From: Sinomonas mesophila
Lineage (GTDB): Bacteria; Actinomycetota; Actinomycetes; Actinomycetales; Micrococcaceae
Assembly (NCBI RefSeq): GCF_001999765.1
Contig: NZ_MTIC01000018.1
Location: forward strand, 58,815-122,814
DNA length: 64,000 nucleotides
Direction of reading: 5' to 3'
Shown here piece by piece: positions 16,915 to 25,705 of the stretch. Under the pieces are notes generated by a model. It was not told the origin of the DNA and ran no database searches. It worked only from the letters and a program-made list of their open reading frames with translations. Every line of letters starts with the position of its first letter. Position 1 is the stretch's first letter. A program made the translations under genes and the position numbers.

Positions 16915-18975
16915 CTACGGCGCCGCGGGGGTGTTGCTCGCCACCGGCGCGGCCGCGCCTCCTGCCGTGGCCGCCGCCTCCTCCGCCTCGATGTCGTGGC
17001 CGCCCGCGAACTGGCTCATGTACAGCCGGTGGTACGCCTCGCCTCGGGCGAGCAGCTCCTCGTGGCTGCCCTGCTCGACGATGCGCCCGGCCTCCATGAC
17101 GAGGATCGTGTCCGCGTCCCGGATGGTCGAGAGCCGGTGGGCGATGACGAACGACGTCCTGTCCGTCCGCAGCGCCCGCATGGCCTTCTGCACGAGCAGT
17201 TCGGTGCGCGTGTCCACGGACGAGGTCGCCTCGTCCAGGATCAGCAGCGACGGGTTGGACACGAACGCCCGCGCGATCGTGATGAGCTGCTTCTCGCCGG
17301 CGGAGATGTTCGAGCCCTCCTCGTCGATGACCGTCTGGTAGCCGTCCGGGAGCGCCCGCACGAACCGGTCCACGTAGGTGGCCTTGGCCGCGGCCATGAC
17401 CTCGTCCTCGGTCGCGTCGAGGTTGCCGTAGCGGATGTTCTCGTAGATCGTGCCGCCGAAGAGCCACGCGTCCTGGAGCACCATTCCGACCTTGGAGCGC
17501 AGCTCGGACCGCGAGAGGTCGCGGATGTCCACGCCGTCGAGCAGGATCCGGCCCGAGGAGATCTCGTAGAAGCGCATCACGAGGTTCACGAGCGTCGTCT
17601 TGCCCGCGCCGGTCGGCCCCACGATCGCGACCGTGTGCCCGGGCTCGGCCGTGAGCGAGAGGTCCTCGATGAGCGGCTGATCGGGCGAGTAGGAGAAGGT
17701 CACGTGCTCGAAGTCGACGTGCCCGTCCGTGGCCTCGGGCAGGTGCCGGGTCGGGGCCTCGGGCTCTTCCTCCTCGGCGTCGAGCAGCTCGAAGGTCCGC
17801 TCGGCGGAGGCCACGCCGGACTGGAGCATGTTGGCCATGCCGGCGATCTGCCCGAGCGGCTGGGTGAACTCGCGCGAGTACTGGATGAACGCCGTGGCGT
17901 CGCCGAGCGTCATCTGCCCGGCAGCGACGCGCAGGCCGCCCACGACGGCGATGCCCACGTAGGCGAGGTAGCTCACCCAGTTCATGATGGGGAAGATCAT
18001 GCCGGAGACGAACTGCGCGCCGAACGAGGCCCGGTACAGCTCCTCGTTCTTGTCGTCGAACCGGGCGACCATGTCGGCCTGGCGCCCGAACACGGTCGCG
18101 AGGTCGTGGCCGGAGAAGGACTCCTCGATCTGGCCGTTGAGCGCGCCCGTGTTCTTCCACTGCGCCTGGAACAGCTTCTGGCTGCGCGCGCCGATCACGC
18201 CCGCGACGACGCCCGAGAGCGGCAGCGCGATGAGGGCGATGAGGGCCAGCTGCCACGAGACGATGAACATCATCACGACGATGCCGAGCACCTGCAGGAC
18301 CGAGGAGAGCAGCTGCGAGAACGCCTGCTGGAGGCCCTGCTGGATGTTGTCGACGTCGTTGGTCACCCGGGAGAGCACGTCGCCGCGCTGCCGGGTGTCG
18401 AAGTAGCCCAGCGGGAGCCGGTTGAGCTTGGCCTCGACGTCCTGCCGCAGCCGGTAGATCACCCGCATGACGAGCCGGTTGAGGAGGTAGCCCTGGGCCC
18501 ACATGAACACCCCGGCCACCGAGTACATGAGCAGCACGACGGCGATGAGGAACGTCAGGCGGGGGAAGTCGATCCCCTGCCCGGGCACGAGGTCCATGCC
18601 CGAAAGCATGTCGGCGAAGTTGCCCTGCCCCTGGGCCCGGAGGCCCTCAACGACCTGCTCCTTCGAGACGCCGGCAGGCATCTGCTTGCCGATCGCGCCC
18701 GAGAAGATGACGTCCATGGCCTGGCCCAGGACCTTCGGCGCGATGACCGTCAGCACGACCGAGACGAGGATGAAGCCAACGATGACCGCCATCTGGGCGC
18801 GCTCGGGCCGCAGAAGGCCCATGAGCCGCTTCGCGCTCGGCCCGAAGTTCTTGGCCTTCTTCGCGGGCATGGCCCCGAACGCGCCGCCATCCGCCTCGGA
18901 GGGGCGATACTCCTCCTCGAGGAGCTCGTCCTCGTGCTGCGGGTGAGGCCTCTTCTCAACCTTCCCAGGGCTCAC
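16915..18975 (-). CDS. ABC exporter half, permease-ATPase (second gene)
   Basis: 686 residues from a GTG in a GTGA overlap with the preceding exporter gene. A charged leader (EDELLEEEYRPSEADGGAFG) is followed by six membrane helices (about 60-380) and an ATPase domain with Walker A GPTGAGKT, signature NISAGEKQ in place of LSGGQ, Walker B LLILDEATSSVD and the switch His in IAHRLSTIRDAD. With the upstream half it forms a heterodimeric type IV exporter similar to multidrug pairs such as LmrCD or BmrCD. The periplasmic-side loop between helices 1 and 2 is unusually long (about 60 residues). Substrate unknown. Confidence 0.93.
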   Translation of the reverse strand: MSPGKVEKRPHPQHEDELLEEEYRPSEADGGAFGAMPAKKAKNFGPSAKRLMGLLRPERAQMAVIVGFILVSVVLTVIAPKVLGQAMDVIFSGAIGKQMPAGVSKEQVVEGLRAQGQGNFADMLSGMDLVPGQGIDFPRLTFLIAVVLLMYSVAGVFMWAQGYLLNRLVMRVIYRLRQDVEAKLNRLPLGYFDTRQRGDVLSRVTNDVDNIQQGLQQAFSQLLSSVLQVLGIVVMMFIVSWQLALIALIALPLSGVVAGVIGARSQKLFQAQWKNTGALNGQIEESFSGHDLATVFGRQADMVARFDDKNEELYRASFGAQFVSGMIFPIMNWVSYLAYVGIAVVGGLRVAAGQMTLGDATAFIQYSREFTQPLGQIAGMANMLQSGVASAERTFELLDAEEEEPEAPTRHLPEATDGHVDFEHVTFSYSPDQPLIEDLSLTAEPGHTVAIVGPTGAGKTTLVNLVMRFYEISSGRILLDGVDIRDLSRSELRSKVGMVLQDAWLFGGTIYENIRYGNLDATEDEVMAAAKATYVDRFVRALPDGYQTVIDEEGSNISAGEKQLITIARAFVSNPSLLILDEATSSVDTRTELLVQKAMRALRTDRTSFVIAHRLSTIRDADTILVMEAGRIVEQGSHEELLARGEAYHRLYMSQFAGGHDIEAEEAAATAGGAAAPVASNTPAAP

Positions 18976-20714
18976 GCGATCTCCCCCACTTCCTCGGCGG
19001 AGATCTGCGATTGCACGATCTCCTGGTACGTCGGGCTCGTCTCGAGCAGCTCCTCGTGCGTGCCGCGGTCCACGATCCGCCCGCCGTCGAGCACGAGGAT
19101 CTGGTCGGCGTCGACGATCGTCGAGACGCGCTGGGCCACGATGATCACGGTCGCCTCTCGCGTGTGCGCGTGCAGGGCCCGGCGCAGCCTGGCGTCGGTC
19201 GCGACGTCGAGGGCAGAGAAGGAGTCGTCGAAGAGGTAGACGGCGGGCTTGGCGACGAGGGCCCGGGCGATGCACAGCCGCTGCCGCTGGCCGCCCGAGA
19301 CGTTCGTGCCGCCCTGGGCGATCCGCGCGCCGAGCCCCGCGGGCTTCTCGCGGACGAAGTCGGCACCCTGGGCGACCTCGAGCGCCTGCCACAGCTCGCC
19401 GTCGGACGCGTCCTGCCGGCCGAAGCGCAGGTTGTGCTCGACCGTGCCGGAGAACAGGTACGGGCGCTGCGGCACCATGGCCACACGCGAGGTGATCTCG
19501 GAGCGCGGCATCCGGTCCACGGGCACGCCGTCGAGCAGCACCTGACCGCCGCCGGCGTCGTAGAGCCGGGGGATGAGCGAGAGCAGGGTGGACTTGCCCG
19601 AGCCGGTGGACCCGACGATCGCGAGCGTCTCCCCCGGCCGCGCCATGAAGCTCAGTCCCGACAGGACCGGCGCCTCGGCGCCCGGGTAGCGGAAGGACAC
19701 GTCGCGGAACTCGACGACGCCCTCCCGCCGCGCGGGCACGAGCGGCTCGGCGGGCGCCTTCATGGCTGGCACGACGCCGAGGACCTCGCCGATGCGGTCG
19801 GCGCACACGGCGGCGCGCGGGATCATCATGGCCATGAAGGTGCCCATCATGACGGCCATGAGGATCTGCAGGAGGTACTGCAGGAACGCCGTGAGCGCCC
19901 CGACCTGCATCTGCCCGGCGTCCACGCGCTGCCCGCCGAAGTACAGCACGGCGGCGGTGGCGAGGTGCAGGAGCATCATGATGATCGGGAACATGAGCAC
20001 GAAGATGGCGCCGACCTTGAGCGAGACCTCCGTCAGGGCCCGGTTGGCCTCGGCGAAGCGGCCCTCCTCGTAGGGCTCGCGCACGAAGGCCCGGACCACG
20101 CGGATGCCCATGATCTGCTCGCGCAGCACGCCGTTGATCCCGTCGATCCGGGTCTGCATCCCGCGGAAGAGCGGCAGCAGCAGGTACACGAGGTACCCGA
20201 CGATCCCGAACAGGACCGGCACGGAGACCCATACGAGCCACGAGAGGCCGAGGTCCTCGCGCAGGGCCATGATGATGCCGCCGATGCACATGATCGGCGT
20301 CGAGACCATGAAGTTCAGCGCCATGAGCAGGAGCATCTGGACCTGCTGGACGTCGTTCGTGCCGCGCGTGATGAGCGTCGGCGCGCCGAAGGACTGCACC
20401 TCCTGCGCCGAGAACGAGGTGACCTTGCGGAACACGGCCTGGCGCAGGTCGCGGCCGAACGCCATCGCCGTCTTCGAGCCGAAGTACACGGCGGCGATCG
20501 CGGTCGCGACCTGGGCCATGGCCACGCCGAGCATGAGGCCGCCCTGGCGCCAGATGTAGTCCGTGTCGCCGCGGGCCACGCCCTGGTCGATGATCTGGGC
20601 GTTGATGCTGGGCAGGTAGAGCGTGGCGATCGTCGTGGCGAGCTGGAACGCCACGACGGCCAGGATCCACGCCCAGTAGCGGGCGCTGTAGCGCCGAATG
20701 AGGGTGAGGAGCAT
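18972..20714 (-). CDS. ABC exporter half, permease-ATPase (first gene)
   Basis: 580 residues: six membrane helices then an ATPase with Walker A GSTGSGKS, signature NVSGGQRQRL and Walker B AVYLFDDSFSALD, in which the catalytic Glu after Walker B is replaced by Asp (FDDSF). The partner has the normal DEAT. One degenerate and one consensus site is the rule in heterodimeric exporters, so the two products should assemble together. AAGGA lies before the ATG. It is the first gene of a two-gene operon. Drug or lipid export is the usual role; the actual cargo cannot be read. Confidence 0.93.
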   Translation of the reverse strand: MLLTLIRRYSARYWAWILAVVAFQLATTIATLYLPSINAQIIDQGVARGDTDYIWRQGGLMLGVAMAQVATAIAAVYFGSKTAMAFGRDLRQAVFRKVTSFSAQEVQSFGAPTLITRGTNDVQQVQMLLLMALNFMVSTPIMCIGGIIMALREDLGLSWLVWVSVPVLFGIVGYLVYLLLPLFRGMQTRIDGINGVLREQIMGIRVVRAFVREPYEEGRFAEANRALTEVSLKVGAIFVLMFPIIMMLLHLATAAVLYFGGQRVDAGQMQVGALTAFLQYLLQILMAVMMGTFMAMMIPRAAVCADRIGEVLGVVPAMKAPAEPLVPARREGVVEFRDVSFRYPGAEAPVLSGLSFMARPGETLAIVGSTGSGKSTLLSLIPRLYDAGGGQVLLDGVPVDRMPRSEITSRVAMVPQRPYLFSGTVEHNLRFGRQDASDGELWQALEVAQGADFVREKPAGLGARIAQGGTNVSGGQRQRLCIARALVAKPAVYLFDDSFSALDVATDARLRRALHAHTREATVIIVAQRVSTIVDADQILVLDGGRIVDRGTHEELLETSPTYQEIVQSQISAEEVGEIA

Positions 20715-20856
20715 CGAAGTCCTTCGCGTCGGGCCGGCACCGCCAGTGGGGTGCGGGCGAGTCCAGCGTAGTCCCGGGATCGCCGGGAACCATCAGCCTT
20801 GAGGACGATTCGGGCTGCCTGCGGACAGGAGCTGTCCGCTGGCTGCCCCGGCGCGC

Positions 20857-20870
20857 GCACGACGGCGGGT
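20857..20870. repeat. Dispersed GCACGACGGC copy
   Basis: A single copy of the GCCGTCGTGCGC family (reverse orientation) in the gap upstream of the ABC genes, 36 bases from the REP-like hairpin. Confidence 0.6.
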
Positions 20871-20905
20871 TCCCGGCCCGCGCGGGCCAGCCCGCTCCGG
20901 AAACC

Positions 20906-20974
20906 CCGCAACGCCGCATCGCAACACGCCGCTATCCCGGCGGGATAGCGGCGTGTTGCGATGCGGCGTTGCGG
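20906..20974. repeat. REP-like perfect palindrome, 34-bp arms
   Basis: Arms at 20906-20939 and 20941-20974 are exact reverse complements around a single G. The outer part (CAACGCCGCATCGCAACA and following) is the same as in the hairpin inside the lacI gene at 37610, while the inner bases differ. It lies 12 bases after the ThDP-enzyme stop, so it could also act as its terminator, but there is no T-run. Confidence 0.9.
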
Positions 20975-20986
20975 AGGCGGGTGGGG

Positions 20987-22774
20987 CTAGTGCTCGAGCT
21001 CCACGTGGGTCGGGGCGAACATCTTCAGGAGCGTCTCGACGACGACGACGTTCGGCCCGTCCGCGGCGAAGCCCTCCTCGAGCGCCTCCCGCACGTCCTC
21101 GGGCGCGACCTTCCGCGCCGGGACGCCGAAGGCCTCGGCGAGCGCGACGAAGTCGGGCCGCGCGAGCTCGGTCGCGGTGGCCTGGCCGAACGCCCCGACC
21201 ATGTACTCGCGCAGGATCCCGTACCCGCCGTCGTCCACGATGAGCCACGTGACCGGCACGTTGTGCTGCTTCGCGGTCGCGAGCTCGCTGATCGAGTACA
21301 TCGCGGAGCCGTCGCCCGAGACGGCGAGCACGCGGGCGGGCTGGCCCACGGTCGCGAGGCCCACGGCGCCGCCGATCGCGGCCGGGAAGCCGTAGCCGAG
21401 CCCGCCCGCGCCCTGGGCCGAGTGGAACTGGCCCCGCCGGGCGTCCCAGCAGCTCCAGCCCCAGTAGGCGGAGATCGTCATGTCCCAGAACGTCTGCATG
21501 TCGTCCGGCACGGCGGCGCGGAGGTCGGCCATGAAGCGCAGCTCCTTGGCCAGGTCCTGGGACTCGAGCCGGGACCGGACCTTCGCGAGCGCGTCGGCGA
21601 CGATCTCCTCGGGCGTCGCGCCGTGCCAGTCCGGGCCGGGGCGTGCCGCGGCGGCCGGGTCGCCGAGCGCCTCGGCGAGGGCGGCCTCGAGCGCCGCGTC
21701 CAGCGCCTCCAGCGCCTGCCCGGCGTCGGCGCGGATGCCGAGCCCGGGCCGGTTGGACTCGAGGACCCGCGGCTCGGCGTCGATCTGGATGATCCGGCCG
21801 CGGGGCTCGAAGGTGAAGTAGTTCGAGGTGACCTCGCCGAGCGAGGACCCGATGACCAGGAGCACGTCGGCGTCCTCGAGGACCCCCGTCATGTGCCGGT
21901 CCTCGATCCACGACTGGAGCGAGAGCGGGTGCTCCCACGGAAAGGCGCCGTTGCCGCCCGGCGTGCAGATGACGGGGGCGCGCAGCCGCTCGGCGATCGA
22001 GAGGAGGGACTTCTCGGCGTGGCCGCGCCGGGTGCCGCCGCCGGCGATGATCGCGGGGCGCCGGGCCTCGGCGAGCCAGCGCACGGCCTCGCGGACGAGC
22101 TCGACGCGCGGCGGGTTGTCCGCCGCGACCGCGAGCGCGTCCTCGACCGGCGGCACGACGATCGGGTCCAGCAGCACGTTCTGCGGGATCTCGATCCACA
22201 CGGGCCCCTGAGGCGAGGAGATCGCCTCGGTCCACGCGTCCTGGATCGCGCTCGGGATGCCCGAGGCGTGCTGGATGAGCCGCTGGCTCTTGGTGACGTT
22301 CGCGGCCGAGGCCTTCTGGTCGTCGAGCTGGTGCAGCATGCCCTTGCGCCGCGCGCCGAGCCCCTCGAGCGGGATCTGGCTCGCGATCACGACCATCGGC
22401 ACGCCCGTCGCGTACGCCTCCTGGAGGCCCGCGAGGGAGGTCAGCGCGCCGGGCCCGGTCGAGAGGAACAGGACGCCGACCTCGCCGGTGGCGCGCGAGT
22501 ACCCGTCCGCGGCGAACGCGGAGTTGTTCTCGACCCTGCTCGAGACGAAGTGCAGGTTCCCGCGGCCCATGGCGTCGAAGAGCCCGAGCGCGTGCTGGCC
22601 GGGGATGCCGAAGACGGTCTTCGCGCCGAGCGCCTCGAGCGTCTCGACGACGAGGTCGCCGCCGTTGCGCTGGGCGCCGGTGCCGGGGCGAACGACGGCG
22701 CCGCCCGCCTCGTGCGCGCGGATCGCCTCGGCCTCCCCGGTCCGGGGCGCCTCCGGCGACTCCACCGGGCTCAC
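20987..22774 (-). CDS. Acetolactate synthase-like ThDP enzyme
   Basis: 595 residues in three ThDP-enzyme domains. The N-terminal part has the catalytic Glu region [20 protein letters not shown]; the C-terminal part has the ThDP/Mg motif [20 protein letters not shown] with the Asn-like DDGGYG ending. The middle domain ([11 protein letters not shown]) is the FAD/structural domain. It is translationally coupled (GTGA) to the ureohydrolase gene upstream, so it probably acts in the same guanidino or polyamine pathway rather than in branched-chain amino acid synthesis; no ilvN or ilvC is near. The exact 2-oxo acid substrate is unknown. Confidence 0.85.
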   Translation of the reverse strand: MSPVESPEAPRTGEAEAIRAHEAGGAVVRPGTGAQRNGGDLVVETLEALGAKTVFGIPGQHALGLFDAMGRGNLHFVSSRVENNSAFAADGYSRATGEVGVLFLSTGPGALTSLAGLQEAYATGVPMVVIASQIPLEGLGARRKGMLHQLDDQKASAANVTKSQRLIQHASGIPSAIQDAWTEAISSPQGPVWIEIPQNVLLDPIVVPPVEDALAVAADNPPRVELVREAVRWLAEARRPAIIAGGGTRRGHAEKSLLSIAERLRAPVICTPGGNGAFPWEHPLSLQSWIEDRHMTGVLEDADVLLVIGSSLGEVTSNYFTFEPRGRIIQIDAEPRVLESNRPGLGIRADAGQALEALDAALEAALAEALGDPAAAARPGPDWHGATPEEIVADALAKVRSRLESQDLAKELRFMADLRAAVPDDMQTFWDMTISAYWGWSCWDARRGQFHSAQGAGGLGYGFPAAIGGAVGLATVGQPARVLAVSGDGSAMYSISELATAKQHNVPVTWLIVDDGGYGILREYMVGAFGQATATELARPDFVALAEAFGVPARKVAPEDVREALEEGFAADGPNVVVVETLLKMFAPTHVELEH

Positions 22775-23832
22775 TGGGCCACCGCCGTCGTGCGCCGTGC
22801 CGCGGCAGAGCCAGCGGCGGAGACGGTGCCAGGCTCGGCGCCGGCCGTGGGAGAAGCCTTCGGCAGCTCGCTCATGAGCGACACGAGGTCGTAGGCCACG
22901 TGGCTCGCGGCGACGCCCGTGATCTCGGCGTGGTCGTAGGCCGGGGAGACCTCGACGATGTCGGCGCCGACGAGATTGAGCCCGCGCAGACCGCGCAGGA
23001 TCTCGAGGAGCTCGCGGCTCGTGATGCCGCCGGCCTCGGGGGTGCCGGTGCCGGGGGCATGCGCCGGGTCGAGGACGTCGATGTCGATCGAGACGTACAG
23101 CGGGCGGCTGCCGATGCGGTCGCGCAGCTTCTCGACGATCTCGCGCACGCCCTGGTAGTAGACGTCAGAGGAGGTCACGATGCCGAAGCCGAAGCGGCGG
23201 TCGTCCTCGAGGTCCTTCTTGCCGTAGAGCGGGCCTCGCGTGCCGACATGGGAGATGGCCTCGGTGTCGAGGATGCCCTCCTCGACCGCACGGCGGAACG
23301 GCGTGCCGTGCGTGTACTCGGCGCCGAAGTACGTGTCCCACGTGTCGAGGTGGGCGTCGAAGTGCAGGAGCGCGACGGGCTCGCCGGCCCGCTCGGACGC
23401 GGCGCGCAGGAGCGGCAGGGCGATCGTGTGGTCGCCGCCGAGCGTGACCAGCCGCGCGCCGCCGGCCGTGAGGTCGAGGGCGTTCTGCTGGATGGTCTCG
23501 ATGGCCTCGTTGATGTTGAACGGGTTCACGGCCATGTCCCCCGCGTCGGCGACCTGGGCGGTGGCGAACGGCGAGAGGTCCAGGGCCGGGTTGTACGGGC
23601 GCAGGAGGCGGCTCGCCTCGCGGACGTGGTTCGCGCCGAAGCGCGCGCCCGGGCGGTAGGAGACCCCGGAGTCGAAGGGGACGCCGACCACCGCGACGTC
23701 CGCCCGGGGCACCTGGTCGAGGCGCGGGAGGCGGGCGAACGTGGCGGCGCCGGCGAAGCGCGGGATGCGGGACGAATCGATGGGGCCGAGGTTGCCGTTG
23801 GCCTCGATGCGCAGCTCTTCCAAGATGACCAT
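22771..23832 (-). CDS. speB: Agmatinase/guanidinobutyrase-family ureohydrolase
   Basis: 353 residues. The manganese motifs are all present: [31 protein letters not shown], then [10 protein letters not shown] and [18 protein letters not shown] with EAGG. These split urea from a guanidino compound; agmatine or 4-guanidinobutyrate are the likely substrates and cannot be told apart here. The product urea could feed the urease 12 kb away. The ATG at 23832 has only AGG close by, and no better start is seen; a leaderless start is possible. The last 25 residues ([18 protein letters not shown]) are an Ala-rich tail containing a copy of the dispersed 12-mer. Confidence 0.9.
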   Translation of the reverse strand: MVILEELRIEANGNLGPIDSSRIPRFAGAATFARLPRLDQVPRADVAVVGVPFDSGVSYRPGARFGANHVREASRLLRPYNPALDLSPFATAQVADAGDMAVNPFNINEAIETIQQNALDLTAGGARLVTLGGDHTIALPLLRAASERAGEPVALLHFDAHLDTWDTYFGAEYTHGTPFRRAVEEGILDTEAISHVGTRGPLYGKKDLEDDRRFGFGIVTSSDVYYQGVREIVEKLRDRIGSRPLYVSIDIDVLDPAHAPGTGTPEAGGITSRELLEILRGLRGLNLVGADIVEVSPAYDHAEITGVAASHVAYDLVSLMSELPKASPTAGAEPGTVSAAGSAAARRTTAVAQ

Positions 23833-23923
23833 CCTGAGTGTGGCGGTGAGTGTGTGCTTGTGAGCCACACTACAGCAAAGTTTCCCAATACGCACCCACT
23901 GTTTACTTAGGCATGTGTCCCGG

Positions 23924-24640
23924 CTAGTACACCGTCAGGCTCAGCAGGACCTCCTTGAGCTGCTGGCCCAGCGGCGAGGCGAGCCACTTCCGCGCCGCCT
24001 CCGGGCTCTCGAACTCCAGGAGCGCGGGCGAGACGTCGGCAGCGACGGCGTAGCCGCTGGAGATCTGGACCACTCCCTTGTCGAATCCCCCGTGCCGCTG
24101 CCCGGGTCCGTCGATCGGCCGTCCGGGCGAGATGGTCATGAAGTACTCGAGGCCGGAGGCCGCAGAGCCGGCGGCCGGGGTCTCCGCATAGAACGCGTAG
24201 TGCCCCAGCTCGACGGCGGCCGACCCGAGGCCGGGGACCGGCTCGGCGTCGAGGACGGAGCGCGTGACCTCAAAGCCCACGTCCTGCGGCGTCCAGTTCA
24301 GGAAGACGCCCAGGACCTCCGTGCCGTCCGCGGTGCGCAGCGTCGCGATCTCGCGCATCGCGGGGCCCATGGGGTGCAGCTCGCTCGTGACGGTCCAGCC
24401 CGCCGGATAGCGGAAGGCGAGCTGGTGGGCCGTGAAGTTGTGCAGCTTGAGCGCGGGCGACGGCGTGGGGCTGGGCGTCGCCCCGGCGTCGCCGCCGGAA
24501 GGCGCAGAGGCCGGGGCGGAGGCGCCCGCGGGCGCGGAGGACGCGGGTGCGGTCGCCTCCGGCCAGGGCGCGCCGCAGCCGGCGAGAGCGAGGACCGCCG
24601 CGGCGAGCGCCGCGGCCGTCCAGGACAGGGTGCGTGCCAT
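23924..24640 (-). CDS. Lipoprotein, paralogue 1
   Basis: 238 residues. A signal peptide with lipobox LALAGCG gives a lipidated Cys near residue 21, then a Pro/Ala/Ser linker ([19 protein letters not shown]) and a folded domain starting [19 protein letters not shown]. The C-terminus [20 protein letters not shown] is shared with two neighbouring lipoproteins. Function unknown; the domain resembles PsbP-like or LpqN-like extracytoplasmic folds in its FxYPxxW opening, but that is only a guess. TGAGGA is placed eight bases before the ATG; a GTG five codons earlier overlaps the preceding stop and is an alternative start. Confidence 0.75.
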   Translation of the reverse strand: MARTLSWTAAALAAAVLALAGCGAPWPEATAPASSAPAGASAPASAPSGGDAGATPSPTPSPALKLHNFTAHQLAFRYPAGWTVTSELHPMGPAMREIATLRTADGTEVLGVFLNWTPQDVGFEVTRSVLDAEPVPGLGSAAVELGHYAFYAETPAAGSAASGLEYFMTISPGRPIDGPGQRHGGFDKGVVQISSGYAVAADVSPALLEFESPEAARKWLASPLGQQLKEVLLSLTVY

Positions 24641-24651
24641 GGCCGCGGTCC

Positions 24652-25395
24652 TCACGAGGCCCGGAGGCTGAGCAGGAGCGCGCGCAGCTGGCGCCCCTCG
24701 TCCGAGTCGTACCACGCCTTCGCGGCTTCCTCCGAGGCGAAGGGCCGCGGCACGTCCCACACGGCCTCGGCGCCGAGGACACCCTCGTGCGTCTGGACGA
24801 CCCGCTCCGTGGCCGGGTCCGGCGTCGCGGCCGGCGTCCCGGCGGTGAGTCGCAGGTGGTAGAGCGCCGAGTCCCCGTCTCCCTCGCGGAACCACGAGAC
24901 GTGGGCCTGCGGGGCCGGCAGGGAGGCGAGGCCGGGGACGGGGACTGACTCGTAGACCGTCCGGCTGCCACCGCCCGCCACCATGTCCGCGAGGCCGCCG
25001 ATATAGACCGTGGCCATGGTGCGCCCGGCAGGGTCCTTGACGGTCGCCGTCACGGTCGTGACCGGCGCGTCCACGGAATGGAAGCCCTCGACCGTCCAGT
25101 CCTGCGGGTGGTCGAACGAGAAGCGCCCGCCCGGGAACGTGAACGTGGAGAGGGCCGCGGACGGGGCCGTCGAGGCGGGCGCCTCCCCCGTCGCGGTGGC
25201 GGCGGGACGGCTGGCGTCGGTCGCGGACGACGGCGCCGGGCTGGCGGGGGCGGCCGAGGTGGCCGACGGCTGCGCGCTGGGCGCCTGGGTGGCGGCGCCC
25301 TGCGACGCGACCTCCCCGCAGCCCGTGAGGGCGAGGGCAAGTGCGGCTGCCGCGAGGGTGAGGATGGGCCGATGGGTGGGCCGGTGGGGGTGCAT
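24652..25395 (-). CDS. Lipoprotein, paralogue 2
   Basis: 247 residues with lipobox LALTGCG (Cys near 26), a long low-complexity linker of Ala/Ser/Pro/Thr up to about residue 80, and the domain STFTFPGGRFSFDHPQDW to the end, closing with EEAAKAWYDSDEGRQLRALL. It is related to the next gene, with which it is tandem, and to the lipoprotein at 27832. GGAGAGCC lies before the ATG. The pair is divergent from the APC permease gene. No enzyme motif is visible; it is probably a cell-surface binding or stability factor. Confidence 0.75.
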   Translation of the reverse strand: MHPHRPTHRPILTLAAAALALALTGCGEVASQGAATQAPSAQPSATSAAPASPAPSSATDASRPAATATGEAPASTAPSAALSTFTFPGGRFSFDHPQDWTVEGFHSVDAPVTTVTATVKDPAGRTMATVYIGGLADMVAGGGSRTVYESVPVPGLASLPAPQAHVSWFREGDGDSALYHLRLTAGTPAATPDPATERVVQTHEGVLGAEAVWDVPRPFASEEAAKAWYDSDEGRQLRALLLSLRAS

Positions 25396-25705
25396 GGCTC
25401 TCCAGAGGGGTGTGGAAGCGTCGGGGATGCGGTGGTGCTGCGAGGTCTAACGAGACCACCGTCTCACCTCGGTCCGGGCGGGAAGAAGAGTCAGGATAAT
25501 AAATCCACCGAAATGAAATAAAGCCGTTACGAGGAGCCGGTCTCGGGACCCGGCCGTGAAGCAACGGTGACCGAACCGCCCCGGCGAGCGCCCGGCGTCG
25601 TGCGCAAAGACACCGCAAAGGCGCGTTAAGGTTCCGTCAAAGCCCACATTCCCCTCCACGCGCCCTGCCTACGCTCCTGACTGCACCCAAGAGAGCGCAG
25701 GAGCC
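25396..25705 (+). promoter_or_regulatory. Long leader before the APC permease
   Basis: 310 bases without a gene between the divergent lipoprotein and permease. The middle is AT-rich (AATAAATCCACCGAAATG at 25497-25514), followed by a potential structure with GAGGAGCCGG and CCCGGCCGTGAAGC (25531-25562). The order of GGAGCC, GTGAA and CCGAACC blocks recalls the c-di-AMP (ydaO) riboswitch, but key bases differ, so it is left as a structured leader. A GGCGTCGTGCGC copy lies at 25592. Confidence 0.35.

Noticed and set aside
16915..20919. Single 1334-residue ABC protein
   Set aside because: The first half of this long frame is a shadow of the exporter gene in another frame; the real second gene starts at a GTG at 18975 in a GTGA overlap.
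23924..25618. 564-residue secreted protein
   Set aside because: The N-terminal two thirds is an out-of-frame reading of the neighbouring lipoprotein; a clear signal peptide and ribosome site start at 24640.
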